55,881 nucleotides of DNA from assembly GCA_024640505.1 (NCBI GenBank), contig JAHEEV010000017.1, forward strand, positions 1 through 55,881, in the 5' to 3' direction. Shown one piece after another: positions 36,282 through 46,011 of the stretch. A model generated the notes under the pieces. It made no database searches. It saw only the letters and a program-made list of their open reading frames with translations, and was not told the origin of the DNA. The translations under genes were made by a program, and so were the position numbers. Numbering within the stretch: the first letter of the stretch is position 1; every line of letters starts with the position of its first letter. This DNA is from Halieaceae bacterium. GTDB lineage: Bacteria > Pseudomonadota > Gammaproteobacteria > Pseudomonadales > Halieaceae.

Positions 36282-36497
36282 TTTGCCTTAACTACGCCCT
36301 TTATCTTGCTGTTTTTTATAGCTTTATTCCGGTTTTGGCCTGAAATCGCCCCGCCCCCGGAACACAAGATGTAGTGTATAGACTTTGATCGAACAACACT
36401 ATGCCTGAGGCCAATAAATGCAAAAATTTAATTTTGCCAACGCGTTGCAGGCGCCACGCTGACACCCCTACGACGGGCCGGGGCGAGGCAAGCCCGT

Positions 36498-37694
36498 TCA
36501 GGATTCCCTGGGGGAGAGAATGATGGCCAGTGGTTCCGAATCCGCTCCCGGCGCCAGGGGCCCGGCCCGGCCCATCCAGGTGGCATTGGCTTCGCCGGGG
36601 CGCCCGTCGGGCGACACCTGCACCAGCACCACCACCGAGGGTGTCTCGGAGAGCTTCTGTCCAGCCATCGAGTTGCTGTCGTCCAGGCGCAGCGTTACCG
36701 GCAGCTGAGCCACCTGCAGGCGTTGCACCGCGATAGGCATGCGACTGTCGGATTCGGCGTTGCGCGCCAGCACAAACACCGTGTCACCGGGGCTCACCGA
36801 TGCCCCATCGGGCAGGGCCACGTGCACGGTCACGCCAGCGCCGCCGCCAGCCGCCGGGGCGTCAACCGGCATCGCCGGATCTTCGCCCAGTTTCTGCCGG
36901 GCGCTATCTATCACCCCCGCGATCATCCGGGCGCTCTCGGAGCCGGGCGTTTCCATGGCCAGCAGGCGCTGCCAGTACTCGACCGCGGCGCGGTAGTTAC
37001 CCTGCTCGAAGGAGGCCATGCCAAGCAGACCGAGGGACGTGCGCTGGTGCGGATCGATGGCCAGGGCCTGCTCGGCCCGCAGGCGCGCGTCATCGCTGAG
37101 GTTGCGCCCGGCGGCCAGGTAACGGGCCTGGGCTGCGTAGGCCAGCGCCTGGGCATCGCCGGGAGCCTTCTGCGCAAGTTCTTCGTAGAAGGTCGCGGCA
37201 CTGGCGTACTCTTGCTGGCCCATGTAGAAACGCCCGAGCAGTGCCGTGTAGTGCAGATTGTCGGGACGCGCCGCCGCGCGGGCCTCAATGCGCTGCATCA
37301 ACTGTCCCATCTGCTCGGCGGAGGTGTTTTCATCGAGGCTCTGCAGCTGCCGCGCAATCGCCACATCCGGCGCTGCGCCCAGCTGGTAGTAGAGCCCGGC
37401 GGACGCCACGGCAACCAGGGGCAGGAGCAGCCACAGGGGAAAACCACGTCCCGCTGGGGGGGCACCGGAAGGGACCGCCGCAACCTGCTGCTCGTCTTCC
37501 AGCAGTCGCAGCCGCGCATCGGCCTGGAGGGCTTCGTTTCCCTCTGCGGCCAGCTCAGTCTGACGCAGGCGGAACCACTCCAGGTTGGCTCGCTCCAGGT
37601 CTGCGTCGACGCTCCCCGGCCGTTGCCGCGGGACCAGATAGAACAGGCCGCTGAAGAGGATCAGCGCACCACAGATGACGAGAAAGACGTTCAA
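36498..37694 (-). CDS. ccmI: Cytochrome c biogenesis protein CcmI
   Basis: A 398-residue CcmI. The first membrane helix (MNVFLVICGALILFSGLFYLV) and a second near residue 90 (PLWLLLPLVAVASAGLYY) flank a basic loop, and TPR repeats follow (about 130-260, such as ALLGRFYMGQQEYASAATFYEELAQ). The C-terminal domain has the beta-rich pattern of the CcmI periplasmic part (GVTVHVALPDGASVSPGDTVFVLARNA). It holds the C-terminus of apocytochrome c for haem ligation by CcmF/CcmH. It overlaps ccmH by four bases and ends the cluster. Confidence 0.93.
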   Translation of the reverse strand: MNVFLVICGALILFSGLFYLVPRQRPGSVDADLERANLEWFRLRQTELAAEGNEALQADARLRLLEDEQQVAAVPSGAPPAGRGFPLWLLLPLVAVASAGLYYQLGAAPDVAIARQLQSLDENTSAEQMGQLMQRIEARAAARPDNLHYTALLGRFYMGQQEYASAATFYEELAQKAPGDAQALAYAAQARYLAAGRNLSDDARLRAEQALAIDPHQRTSLGLLGMASFEQGNYRAAVEYWQRLLAMETPGSESARMIAGVIDSARQKLGEDPAMPVDAPAAGGGAGVTVHVALPDGASVSPGDTVFVLARNAESDSRMPIAVQRLQVAQLPVTLRLDDSNSMAGQKLSETPSVVVLVQVSPDGRPGEANATWMGRAGPLAPGADSEPLAIILSPRES

Positions 37695-38167
37695 GTATCC
37701 TTCTCCCCGTCTCCGGCCTGGCGCAGCAGAGTATCGAGACGCTGCTGGTCTTCTGCCGTCAGCCCCGCACTGGCATCACGGCGGGCGCGCAACACCAGCG
37801 CTGCAACCGCAATCGCAGCAAGCAACAGCAGCACCGGGGCGAGCCAGAGAATTGCGGTGGCGCCGCTGAAGCTCGGTCGGTAGCGGACGAACTCGCCGTA
37901 CCGGGCAACCATGTAATCCAGAATCTCCTCATCATTGGCACCGGCTTCGAGCTGCTGGTACAACAGCTTGCGCAGGTCCTGGGAGATGGGCGCATTGGAA
38001 TCGGCGATATTCTGGTTCTGGCATTTCGGACAGCGCAGTTCCTGGCTGAGTTCACGATAGCGCTGCTCCAGCTCGGGACTGCTGAACTCGTAAGTCTCTA
38101 TCACCGCCAACGCCGTTCCCTGGAACAACATCAGGGCCAGCGCCAGTGCCTGCAGGATAAGTTTCAT
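37691..38167 (-). CDS. ccmH: Cytochrome c maturation thiol protein CcmH
   Basis: A 158-residue short-form CcmH (CcmL-type). Signal peptide MKLILQALALALMLFQGTALA, then the redox motif LRCPKCQNQNIADSNAPIS with its CxxC, the segment MVARYGEFVRYRPSF and a C-terminal membrane helix (ILWLAPVLLLLAAIAVAALVL). It reduces apocytochrome thiols before haem attachment. The ATG at 38167 overlaps the ccmG stop by four bases; the longer open frame to 38224 lies inside ccmG. Confidence 0.95.
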   Translation of the reverse strand: MKLILQALALALMLFQGTALAVIETYEFSSPELEQRYRELSQELRCPKCQNQNIADSNAPISQDLRKLLYQQLEAGANDEEILDYMVARYGEFVRYRPSFSGATAILWLAPVLLLLAAIAVAALVLRARRDASAGLTAEDQQRLDTLLRQAGDGEKDT

Positions 38168-38706
38168 CGCGACCGTACCTCCTCGCTGAATTGCCGGTAG
38201 AGGGGTTCCAGCACCTCCTGCCACACCCGCTCGTCCACTACCCCCACGTGGCGATAGCGGACAATACCACCGGCATCCACCAGGTAGGTTTCCGGCGCGC
38301 CATATACCCCGAGGTCCAGGCCCAGGCTGCCCTCATGATCGGCAATGTTGGCCAGGTAAGGATCGCCCAGTTCGTCGAGCCAGCGACGGGCAGCATCGTC
38401 TTCATCCTTGTAGTTGACCCCATAGATACGCACGCCGAGGTCCGCCAGCTGCTGCAGGTAGGGGTGCTCGACCCGACAGGACACGCACCAGGTAGCCCAT
38501 ACATTGAATAGCGCCACTTCACCCGTCACGTCAGCGCGGGTGAGCTGACGCGCCTCTCCCAGGGCCGGCAGGGCAAACTCCGGCAGAGGCCGGTCGATAA
38601 GGGCGGAAGGCAGCTCCCGGGGATCCAGCTCCAGTCCGCGGAACAGGAACAGCGCCAGCACCGCGAAAAGGATCAGCGGCAGAAACAGCTTCAGTCTAGC
38701 CGGCAC
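38164..38706 (-). CDS. ccmG: Thioredoxin-like protein CcmG/DsbE
   Basis: A 180-residue membrane-anchored thioredoxin-fold protein. N-terminal anchor LKLFLPLILFAVLALFLF, then the active site FNVWATWCVSCRVEHPYLQQL, with the WCxxC motif, IYGVNYKDEDDAARRWL and the cis-proline region YGAPETYLVD. It reduces CcmH or apocytochrome thiols. The GTG at 38706 has a GGAGG site nine bases upstream and overlaps ccmF by 11 bases; the ATG at 38730 lacks such a site. This is why I prefer the GTG. Confidence 0.93.
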   Translation of the reverse strand: MPARLKLFLPLILFAVLALFLFRGLELDPRELPSALIDRPLPEFALPALGEARQLTRADVTGEVALFNVWATWCVSCRVEHPYLQQLADLGVRIYGVNYKDEDDAARRWLDELGDPYLANIADHEGSLGLDLGVYGAPETYLVDAGGIVRYRHVGVVDERVWQEVLEPLYRQFSEEVRSR

Positions 38707-40678
38707 GCGTGGCTGCCTCCGCGACCGCACCGGCGCGCACCGGGGTGCGCTGGCGCCGGTAGCGCTTGTCGAAGGCGGTCGTAAACCCGCCGATCGCCAT
38801 CAGAATCGCACCGAGCCACATCCAGCGCACCATGGGTTTGTAGTGCAGCCGGATCGCCCAGGCGCCCTCCTCGCCGATGGGCTCACCCATCGCCACATAG
38901 AGATCCCGGAACAGACCCGGGTCGATGGCCGCCTCGGTCATCACCTGACCAGATGCCAGGTACCGACGTTTCTGCGGTGCCAGAGCGGCCACCCGCTCGC
39001 CGTTTCTGGAAACCGTGATCCGCGCCTCGTCAGCGAGGAAGTTCGGACCCCGGACATTGGCCAGTTCCACAAACGTGAATTCGTATCCCGCCAGCACCTC
39101 CCGGTCACCGGGTCGCATCTTCAGGTCGTGCTCGATACTGTACTGGCTGGTGGCGACGATGCCGATGACACAGGCGGCAAAACCCAGGTGGGCGATAAAC
39201 ATGCCCCAGTAACTGGGCGTCAGTCGGCGCAGGCCACGCAGGGGGCTGGCGGCGGCGCGCACGCGGTTCCACAGATCCCGGCACAGCCCCAAGGTCAGCC
39301 ACGCGGCCAGGGTGGCAGCCAGGGCGACCCACAGATTGTACTCGCGGCCCAGCAGTGGCAGCGTGATCCCGCAGAGCAGGGCCACCACGGCCGGCACCGC
39401 CAGTTCGGACTGCCAGCGCCCCACGCTGTCACCCTTCCAGCGGGAGATGGGGCCCAGCCCCATCACTGGTGCGGTTATGGCCATCAAAGGCACAAAGACC
39501 GCATTGAAATAGGGTGGCCCTACCGAGTACTTGCCCAACCCCAGGGCATCCATGATCAGCGGAAACAGGGTGCCGAAGAGTACTGTCAGCGTGGAGACCA
39601 GAAAGACGACGTTGTTGAACAGCAGCAGCGACTCCCGCGACACCCAGGCAAAGCTGACCCGGCTGGTCACGGCGGGAGCTCGCAGGGCATAGAGGGTCAG
39701 GGAGCCGCCCACCACAATCGCCAGAAAGACCAGGATGAACATGCCCCGGGCCGGGTCGGTGGCAAAGGCATGCACCGAGGTCAGCACGCCGGAGCGCACC
39801 ATGAAGGTTCCCAGCAGGCTCAGGGAAAAGGCGAAGATGGCCAGCAGTACCGTCCAGCTCTTGAACAGGCCGCGCTTCTCGGTCACAGACAGTGAATGCA
39901 GCAGTGCAGTGCCGGCCAGCCAGGGCATGAAGGACGCATTTTCCACGGGATCCCAGAACCACCAGCCACCCCAGCCCAGTTCATAATAGGCCCACCAGCT
40001 TCCCAGCATGATACCCAGACTCAGGAAGGCCCAGGCCACGTTGGTCCATGGCCGTGACCAGCGCGCCCAGGATGCATCCAGGCGCCCGCCCAGCAGGGCG
40101 GCAATGGCGAATGCAAAGGCGACCGAGAACCCGACATACCCCATATAAAGCAGCGGGGGATGAATAATGAGTCCGGGGTCCTGCAACAGCGGGTTGAGAT
40201 CGCTGCCGTCGGCGGGAGCGCCGGGCAGAATACGTTCGAAGGGATTGGAGGTGAACAGGGAAAAGGAGAGGAAGCCCACCGCAATCCCCCCCATCACCGA
40301 CAGCACTCTGGCCAGCACCAGTAGCGGCAGCTGTCCGCTGAACAGGGCGACCGCCGAGATCCACAGGCAAAGGATCAGTCCCCACAACAGCAGTGACCCC
40401 TCGTGATTGCCCCACAGGGCAGAAAACTTGTAAAAGTCCGGTAGCAGGCTGTTGCTGTTGGACGCGACCACCTTGACGGAGAAATCGTCCTGCAGGAAGG
40501 CGACCGCCAGGCAGGTGAAACTGATGGTGACGAAAACCAGCAGGCCGATGGCGAGACCGGGAGCCAGCCCCATCATCACCGCATCCCTGCGATACGCTCC
40601 CCAGGCCGGCAGGATGGTCAGCAGCAGTGCCAGGCAGAGTCCGATGATCAGGGCGAAGTGCCCTACCTCGGGGATCAT
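38696..40678 (-). CDS. ccmF: Haem lyase CcmF
   Basis: A 660-residue protein with about 15 membrane segments. The tryptophan-rich haem-binding segment [21 protein letters not shown] is present near residue 235 (shown by key part [15 protein letters not shown]), along with [16 protein letters not shown] and conserved histidines in the [14 protein letters not shown] region. CcmF joins haem to apocytochrome c with CcmH and CcmI. It overlaps ccmE by four bases and ccmG by eleven. Confidence 0.97.
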   Translation of the reverse strand: MIPEVGHFALIIGLCLALLLTILPAWGAYRRDAVMMGLAPGLAIGLLVFVTISFTCLAVAFLQDDFSVKVVASNSNSLLPDFYKFSALWGNHEGSLLLWGLILCLWISAVALFSGQLPLLVLARVLSVMGGIAVGFLSFSLFTSNPFERILPGAPADGSDLNPLLQDPGLIIHPPLLYMGYVGFSVAFAFAIAALLGGRLDASWARWSRPWTNVAWAFLSLGIMLGSWWAYYELGWGGWWFWDPVENASFMPWLAGTALLHSLSVTEKRGLFKSWTVLLAIFAFSLSLLGTFMVRSGVLTSVHAFATDPARGMFILVFLAIVVGGSLTLYALRAPAVTSRVSFAWVSRESLLLFNNVVFLVSTLTVLFGTLFPLIMDALGLGKYSVGPPYFNAVFVPLMAITAPVMGLGPISRWKGDSVGRWQSELAVPAVVALLCGITLPLLGREYNLWVALAATLAAWLTLGLCRDLWNRVRAAASPLRGLRRLTPSYWGMFIAHLGFAACVIGIVATSQYSIEHDLKMRPGDREVLAGYEFTFVELANVRGPNFLADEARITVSRNGERVAALAPQKRRYLASGQVMTEAAIDPGLFRDLYVAMGEPIGEEGAWAIRLHYKPMVRWMWLGAILMAIGGFTTAFDKRYRRQRTPVRAGAVAEAATRAG

Positions 40679-41124
40679 TGCTTGTTGCCCTTGTGATCGT
40701 AACCGGATTTTTCCAGGGCGTCCGCCACTTCGGGAGGCATGTAGTTTTCGTCGTGCTTGGCCAGTACCTCGGTAGCTTCCAGCACGCCCCGGGCGTTCAG
40801 TCTGCCGGAGGCCACTGCTCCCTGGCCCTCATCGAACAGGTCGGGCAGGATACCCTCGTACTCGACGGGCACGCTGGCCTGGAAATCGGTGAGATCGAAG
40901 CGCACCAGCAGACTGTCTTCACTGCGCCGGACGCTGCCCTCGGCCACCATCCCACCCACGCGAATCGGCTGGCCTGGGGGTGCCATGCCGGCAGCCACCT
41001 CCGCAGGTGGAAAAAACAGGTTGATGTTGCCGCGCAGGGCATACGTCACCAGGCCGATCGCCGCGCTGGAAAAAAGCACGATGAACAGAACCAGCAACAG
41101 GCGCTGTTTCCTTACTGGGTGCAT
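40675..41124 (-). CDS. ccmE: Haem chaperone CcmE
   Basis: A 149-residue CcmE with one N-terminal membrane helix ([22 protein letters not shown]) and a beta-barrel periplasmic domain: [27 protein letters not shown] and [20 protein letters not shown]. The haem-binding histidine lies in [14 protein letters not shown]. The ATG at 41124 overlaps the ccmD stop by one base; the longer open frame to 41397 is not plausible since it runs across ccmD. Confidence 0.95.
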   Translation of the reverse strand: MHPVRKQRLLLVLFIVLFSSAAIGLVTYALRGNINLFFPPAEVAAGMAPPGQPIRVGGMVAEGSVRRSEDSLLVRFDLTDFQASVPVEYEGILPDLFDEGQGAVASGRLNARGVLEATEVLAKHDENYMPPEVADALEKSGYDHKGNKQ

Positions 41125-41324
41125 CACGATTCCTCGTCTAGGGCCATTGGAGTCCCCTGGCGCCGTCGAAGTTCCCCGTCCAGCTGCTGCAGGATGCGGC
41201 GCTGTCGCCGACGGGGCACCAGCAGCAGCATGGCCAGCACAATCAGGGTGATCAGGTAGGCCGACCAGACATAGCTGCCGTGCCCGTCCATGTGGAGTAT
41301 GGCCCCGAGGCTGTCGAAGTACAT
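41124..41324 (-). CDS. ccmD: Cytochrome c maturation small membrane protein CcmD
   Basis: A 66-residue protein with one membrane helix ([19 protein letters not shown]) and a very basic cytoplasmic tail ([19 protein letters not shown]), the hallmark of CcmD. It helps release holo-CcmE from the CcmABC complex. It lies exactly between ccmC and ccmE with one-base overlaps. Confidence 0.92.
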   Translation of the reverse strand: MYFDSLGAILHMDGHGSYVWSAYLITLIVLAMLLLVPRRRQRRILQQLDGELRRRQGTPMALDEES

Positions 41325-42070
41325 CAGCTGCGCCCCTCTTGTTTGGCCAGCCGCTGCACCCAGTTGGTCCGGGCCTCACGCTCCAGCAATTCGGCACGCA
41401 TGTTCATCAGCAGGCAGCAGGTGAACAGCGCATAGAACGCACTGATCATCAGCAGTAGCGGGTAGAGCATGCTCGGGTCGATGCTCGACTCCCCGGTAAA
41501 CTTGATGGAAGCCGGTTGGTGCAGGCTGTACCACCAGTCTACCGATTTGTAGATGATGGGGATGTTCACCATCCCGACAAGGCTCAGGACGGCGCAGGCC
41601 TTGCCAGCTGCCTCCTTGTTGTCGTAGGCCTCGTAAAGCGCGACCACGCCGAGGTAAAGAAACAGCAGGATCAGCATGGAGGTTATGCGCGCATCCCACA
41701 CCCACCAGGTGCCCCAGGTCGGTTTGCCCCAGATGGAACCGGTCACCAGGGCGATGAAGGTCAGGGCAGCACCGATCGGCGCACAGGCTTTCATCGCCAC
41801 ATCCGCCATTTTCATTTTCCAGATCAGGCTGATAGCCCCGGCGATGGCCATCACGTAGTAGCCTGCCAGGGCCACCACGGCCGCGGGCACATGGATATAG
41901 ATGATGCGGTAGCTGTTGCCCTGGCGGAAATCCGGCGCAGTGAACAGCAGCCCCCATACGATGCCGGCGGCGAGCGCCACCAGGGTAATGGGCAGCAGCC
42001 AGCGCAGAATCGTGCCGGAAATCGAATACAGCCAGGGTGGAGAGCCGAGTTTATGGAAGAAGGTCCACAT
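41324..42070 (-). CDS. ccmC: Haem exporter protein CcmC
   Basis: A 248-residue protein with six membrane helices and the haem-handling motif [15 protein letters not shown], plus conserved histidines in [16 protein letters not shown] and [13 protein letters not shown]. CcmC loads haem onto CcmE. It lies 86 bases after ccmB; that gap holds no gene. Confidence 0.96.
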   Translation of the reverse strand: MWTFFHKLGSPPWLYSISGTILRWLLPITLVALAAGIVWGLLFTAPDFRQGNSYRIIYIHVPAAVVALAGYYVMAIAGAISLIWKMKMADVAMKACAPIGAALTFIALVTGSIWGKPTWGTWWVWDARITSMLILLFLYLGVVALYEAYDNKEAAGKACAVLSLVGMVNIPIIYKSVDWWYSLHQPASIKFTGESSIDPSMLYPLLLMISAFYALFTCCLLMNMRAELLEREARTNWVQRLAKQEGRS

Positions 42071-42156
42071 AGCGGCGGCAATTATACAGTGAGGGGGTCG
42101 CCGGACAAGCGATTGTCCGAATTATGCATGGACGGCTTGTCGCAACGGAAAATACG

Positions 42157-42843
42157 TCAGGCATCGACACTGATCCGCAGGCCTGCGGCGATCGCCAGCG
42201 GCGCCAGGGCGATGGCCAGGCACAGCATGGCACCCAGAATGGCCAGGTAAGGCCCCGCGGGCACTCCGGTTACGGCACCCTGAACCGCGGCACTGCCGAA
42301 AATCAGCACCGGCATGTAAAAGGGGAGGATCAGGAGGGAAATCAGCATGCCGCCACGCTTGAGCCCTACGGTAAGGGCCGCGCCGATACATCCCACCAGA
42401 CTCAGGACCGCACTACCCAGCAACAGGCTTGCTACCAGCACCCCCACGGCCTGCACGGGCAGGTTCAGCATCAGGGCAAACACCGGGGATACCAGGGCCA
42501 GCAGGACACCGGTCACCAGCCAGTGGGCGGCGATATAGGCCAGTACCGAGAGAAAGAGAGGCTGCGGTGACAGCAACAGCTGCTCCAGACTGCCATCCTC
42601 GAAATCGGAGCGGAAGACCGCATCGGAGGTGAGCAGGTTGGACAACAGGGCGATGATCCAGAGGATACCGGGTGCAAACCCCGACAACTGCTCCGGCGCC
42701 GGCCCCAGGCCGAGGGGAAACAGGGCCACGACCATGGCAAAGAACAGCAGTGGATTGCCGATCTCGATCGGCCGGCGAAATGCCAGCACCAGCTGGCGAC
42801 GCAACAGGCGCAGACAGAACGGCAGAGTTCCCGGGGCGCTCAC
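42157..42843 (-). CDS. ccmB: Haem exporter permease CcmB
   Basis: A 228-residue permease with six membrane segments: LLRRQLVLAFRRPIEIGNPLLFFAMVVALFP at the start and LSNLLTSDAVFRSDFEDGSLEQLLLSP in the middle are typical of CcmB. It works with CcmA to release holo-CcmE. The GTG at 42843 overlaps the ccmA stop (GTGA arrangement); the longer frame to 43014 is inside ccmA. Confidence 0.94.
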   Translation of the reverse strand: MSAPGTLPFCLRLLRRQLVLAFRRPIEIGNPLLFFAMVVALFPLGLGPAPEQLSGFAPGILWIIALLSNLLTSDAVFRSDFEDGSLEQLLLSPQPLFLSVLAYIAAHWLVTGVLLALVSPVFALMLNLPVQAVGVLVASLLLGSAVLSLVGCIGAALTVGLKRGGMLISLLILPFYMPVLIFGSAAVQGAVTGVPAGPYLAILGAMLCLAIALAPLAIAAGLRISVDA

Positions 42844-43460
42844 AGCCGCAGCCCCTCGAGCAGGCTGAGGAAGCGCACCTCGTAGGTGACCTGCAGCGCC
42901 TGGTGGGAGGTCATCACCACCGCCCCGCCGCGCTCGACGTGTTCCACCAACAGGTTTTCCAGGTCCAGGACCCCGCTCCTGTCGATGGCCGTGAAAGGCT
43001 CGTCCAGCAGCCACAGGGGGCTTTCCGACAGGTACAGGCGCGCCAGGTTGACCCGGCGGTGCTGACCGGCGGACAGGGCGTGACTGGGGACATTTTCGTA
43101 ACCGTACAGGCCGACCCTGGCGAGGGCATCCCGGATACGCTCGTCGTCGTAGTCGCCCTCGCCACCGACGTGCCAGGCGAGGTTTTCGCGCGGCGTGAGC
43201 AGCGCCTTGACGCCGGCCTGGTGCCCCAGGTAGAGCAGTGGTGCGTGCCGCGTGACACTGCCCGTGAAACCGTAACGCGACAGGCCCGCGAGAATGCGGA
43301 TCAGACTGGTCTTGCCAGCACCATTGGCGCCTTCGATCTGCAGCAGATGGCCGGGGAGGACTTCAAAAGAGAGCGCGGAAAACAGCTCCCGGCCACCGCG
43401 CTCCAGCGACAGGCCGCTGGCAGACAACAGCGGCCGATGCGCGGTGGGGGTGTCGGGCAC
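42840..43460 (-). CDS. ccmA: Haem exporter ATPase CcmA
   Basis: A 206-residue ABC ATPase: Walker A IEGANGAGKTSLIR, signature ALSAGQHRRVNLARL, Walker B LWLLDEPFTAID and the histidine in VMTSHQAL. The signature LSAGQ is normal for CcmA. It begins with GTG at 43460, overlapping the ttcA stop by one base, so the ccm cluster is read through from ttcA. Confidence 0.95.
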   Translation of the reverse strand: MPDTPTAHRPLLSASGLSLERGGRELFSALSFEVLPGHLLQIEGANGAGKTSLIRILAGLSRYGFTGSVTRHAPLLYLGHQAGVKALLTPRENLAWHVGGEGDYDDERIRDALARVGLYGYENVPSHALSAGQHRRVNLARLYLSESPLWLLDEPFTAIDRSGVLDLENLLVEHVERGGAVVMTSHQALQVTYEVRFLSLLEGLRL

Positions 43461-44338
43461 TAGAGATTGACCATACGGATTGCCGGAACGTGCAGTTCCG
43501 GATCCGGCTCGGCCCTGAGCCCCGTGAAATCAAACAGCTCTCCGTCACCGAGCTGGGACGGGGCAACATTGCGAATACTGCGGAATATGGTTTCGGTGCG
43601 GCCGGGATACTGCCGCTCCCACTCCACCAGCATCTTCTTCACCTGCACCCGTTGCAGATTCTCCTGGGAGCCGCAGAGATTACAGGGAATGATCGGGAAA
43701 GCCTTATAGTCAGCATAGCGCGCCAGGTCCTTTTCCTTGCAATACGCCAGAGGCCGGATGACCACGTTCCGTTTGTCATCGCTGAGCAGCTTCGGCGGCA
43801 TGGCCTTGAGGCTGCCATTGAAGAACATATTCAGGAACAGGGTCTCGACGATGTCGTCGCGGTGATGACCCAGCGCAATCTTGCTGGCACCGATGTCCTG
43901 CGCAAAACCATACAGGCTTCCGCGCCGCAGCCGGGAGCAGAGCCCGCAGGTGGTCTTGCCCTCGGGTATCACTTCCTTGACGATGCTGTAGGTATCCTTC
44001 TCCAGGATATAAAAAGGCACACCCAGAGAGGACAGGTAGTCCGGCAGCACCTCTTCGGGAAAGCCGGGCTGCTTCTGGTCGAGGTTGACAGCTACCAGCT
44101 CGAAATCCACGGGAGCGCTTTGGCGCAGGTTGAGCAGGATATCCAGCATCGCGTAGGAGTCCTTGCCACCCGACAGGCAGACCATCACCCGGTCGCCCTC
44201 CTCGATCATGTTGTAATCGACGATCGCATTACCGGTATTGCGCCGCAGTCGCTTCTGCAGCTTGTTGAACTCGGTTCTTTCCTTGCGGGACAGCTCGCGC
44301 ACGTTGCATCTGCCGTTAGTGCTTGATTTGGCGCGCAT
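43460..44338 (-). CDS. ttcA: tRNA 2-thiocytidine biosynthesis protein TtcA
   Basis: A 292-residue TtcA. The PP-loop [17 protein letters not shown] binds [19 protein letters not shown] and [15 protein letters not shown] give the cysteines for the [4Fe-4S] cluster and thiolation, and [18 protein letters not shown] is a family mark. It makes 2-thiocytidine at position 32 of some tRNAs. Being upstream of and overlapping with ccmA is unusual compared with E. coli, where the genes are far apart. Confidence 0.96.
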   Translation of the reverse strand: MRAKSSTNGRCNVRELSRKERTEFNKLQKRLRRNTGNAIVDYNMIEEGDRVMVCLSGGKDSYAMLDILLNLRQSAPVDFELVAVNLDQKQPGFPEEVLPDYLSSLGVPFYILEKDTYSIVKEVIPEGKTTCGLCSRLRRGSLYGFAQDIGASKIALGHHRDDIVETLFLNMFFNGSLKAMPPKLLSDDKRNVVIRPLAYCKEKDLARYADYKAFPIIPCNLCGSQENLQRVQVKKMLVEWERQYPGRTETIFRSIRNVAPSQLGDGELFDFTGLRAEPDPELHVPAIRMVNL

Positions 44339-44418
44339 TTTACTTGCTCGTCGTGGATCTAGTCCAGCGCTGTAACCACGTGACGTTGCCAGACTTCACC
44401 GCGCCGGGCACGCCAGCC

Positions 44419-44486
44419 GTCCCGGCGGGGGAAAGCCTGCTCGCTCAAACAGTTCATTCGCTCGGCAGGCTTTCCCCCGCCGGGAC
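44419..44486. repeat. Hairpin element, family 1, copy 1 (conserved loop)
   Basis: Two 22-base arms (44419-44440 and 44465-44486) are perfect reverse complements around a 24-base loop. The loop on the minus strand contains GCGAATGAACTGTTTGAGC, closely matching the loops of copies 2 and 3 on the plus strand. The arm sequence is different from theirs except for GC-richness. It lies between ttcA and mdh. Not terminator-like: no T-run follows. Confidence 0.85.
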
Positions 44487-44540
44487 TCGGTTTCGACGGC
44501 ACCTACTCCGAGCCCGCACCCGCCGCTGACAACGGGCTGA

Positions 44541-44614
44541 GGCGCGTGGTACCGGGGTTGTTACGCGGTGAATGAACGTTTTGAACAAGCGGGACAACCC
44601 CGGGACCGGGCGCC
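44541..44614. repeat. Hairpin element, family 1, copy 2
   Basis: Arms 44541-44561 and 44594-44614 pair at 18 of 21 positions. The 32-base loop contains GCGGTGAATGAACGTTTTGA followed by ACAAGC, nearly the same as in copy 3. Three positions in the stem differ from copy 3 on both arms so that pairing is kept. Confidence 0.85.
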
Positions 44615-44707
44615 GACTAGCACTACCCCACCGTCCGCCAGGGCTTTACAGCCCCGATTTAACGGCACTTCATCAACACCTGAAGTCAAAAATCAATGAC
44701 TGAACCA

Positions 44708-44781
44708 GGCGCGCGGTATCGGGATTGCCATGCGGTGAATGAACTTTTTGAACAAGCAGGGCAATCCCGATACCGCGCGCC
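44708..44781. repeat. Hairpin element, family 1, copy 3
   Basis: Arms 44708-44729 and 44760-44781 are perfect 22-base reverse complements. The 30-base loop contains GCGGTGAATGAACTTTTTGA and then ACAAGC, the family signature, including the direct repeat TGAAC. It ends about 140 bases before the mdh start. The rest of 44339-44919 has two small inverted repeats (GGGCT/AGCCC near 44640 and CTTCA/TGAAG near 44670) but no gene. Confidence 0.88.
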
Positions 44782-44919
44782 GCTGGCAAGTCTGGAACTT
44801 TCGCAAACAGGGTCGAGGCATTGGACCTTGGTCGGGGCCGCCTTGTTTTTTCCGCGGAATCGCATGACAATGTGCGCCCCGAAAACAACCACTCCACCCA
44901 TCCCGAGGAACGCATCCCG

Positions 44920-45900
44920 ATGAAACAACCCGTTCGAGTGACCGTTACCGGTGCGGCTGGCCAGATCGGCTACGCACTGCTCTTTCGCATCGCCTCCGGC
45001 GCCATGCTGGGGGACGACCAGCCGGTTATCCTGCAGCTGTTGGACATCACGCCCGCCATGGAGGCCCTCGAGGGCGTGAGGATGGAGCTGGAGGATTGTG
45101 CATTTCCTCTGTTGGCCGGCATCGTCTGCACGGACGACCCCAACGAAGGATTCAAGGACAGCGATTATGCCCTTCTGGTCGGTGCCCGCCCCCGCGGCCC
45201 GGGCATGGAGCGCAAGGACCTGCTGGAGGCCAACGCGGCCATTTTCTCGGTGCAGGGCAAGGCCATCAGTGACAACGCCAGCAAAGACATCAAAGTGCTG
45301 GTCGTGGGCAACCCGGCCAATACCAACGCCCTGATCACCCAGCGCAATGCGCCGGGTATCGATCCGCGCAATTTCACCGCCATGACCCGGCTGGACCACA
45401 ACCGGGCGAAGACACAGATTGCCCAGAAGACGGGCAAGACCGTCAACGACGTATCGAACATGACGATCTGGGGCAACCACTCCGCCACCCAGTATCCGGA
45501 CCTGTTCAACACCCGGGTCAGCGGCCAGCCCGCCATCGACCTGGTGGATCAGTCCTGGTATGAAGACGAGTTCATCCCGGTGGTCCAGCAGCGCGGCGCC
45601 GCCATCATCAAGGCGCGCGGTGCTTCCTCCGCTGCTTCGGCTGCCAACGCCGCCATCGGCCACATGCGCAGCTGGGCCCTGGGCACGGACGGGGACGACT
45701 GGGTCTCCATGGGCGTCTACTCCGATGGCTCCTACGGCATCACGGAAGGCCTCATCTACTCCTTCCCCTGCCGCTGCGAGAACGGCGACTGGAGCATCGT
45801 CCAGGATGTCGAAATCAGTGAATTCAGCCAGGCCAAGATGACGGCTACCGAGCAGGAGCTGATCGAGGAGCGTGACGCCGTCCAGCACCTGCTGCCCTGA
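44920..45900 (+). CDS. mdh: Malate dehydrogenase
   Basis: A 326-residue NAD-dependent malate dehydrogenase of the cytosolic-type branch. The nucleotide-binding start is [21 protein letters not shown]; substrate arginines lie in [19 protein letters not shown] contact in [12 protein letters not shown], a further arginine in [10 protein letters not shown] and the catalytic histidine in [11 protein letters not shown]. It interconverts malate and oxaloacetate in the TCA cycle. The ATG at 44920 has GAGGAA nine bases upstream; the open frame extends to 44821 without family similarity. It stands alone between hairpin elements and the TetR gene. Confidence 0.96.
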   Translation: MKQPVRVTVTGAAGQIGYALLFRIASGAMLGDDQPVILQLLDITPAMEALEGVRMELEDCAFPLLAGIVCTDDPNEGFKDSDYALLVGARPRGPGMERKDLLEANAAIFSVQGKAISDNASKDIKVLVVGNPANTNALITQRNAPGIDPRNFTAMTRLDHNRAKTQIAQKTGKTVNDVSNMTIWGNHSATQYPDLFNTRVSGQPAIDLVDQSWYEDEFIPVVQQRGAAIIKARGASSAASAANAAIGHMRSWALGTDGDDWVSMGVYSDGSYGITEGLIYSFPCRCENGDWSIVQDVEISEFSQAKMTATEQELIEERDAVQHLLP

Positions 45901-45912
45901 TCGAACCCCGAC

Positions 45913-45958
45913 CCCGCAGGAGCCCGCTCTGCGGGCGATTGGCATAACGCCATATCGC
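45913..45958. repeat. REP-like hairpin pair after mdh
   Basis: AGGAGCCCGCTCTGCGGGCGA is followed by a second inverted repeat, TGGC-ATAAC-GCCA, flanked by CGAT/ATCG. The first part resembles the REP motif at 1-189 (AGGAGGCCGCTCCGCGG...CGA), so this is a single diverged copy of that family. It lies right after the mdh stop and may protect or end its transcript. Confidence 0.6.
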
Positions 45959-46011
45959 CCCCACAGTGGGCTTCGGCATTTCCAGACCTCACCTGGCGTA
46001 AATTTGATCCA

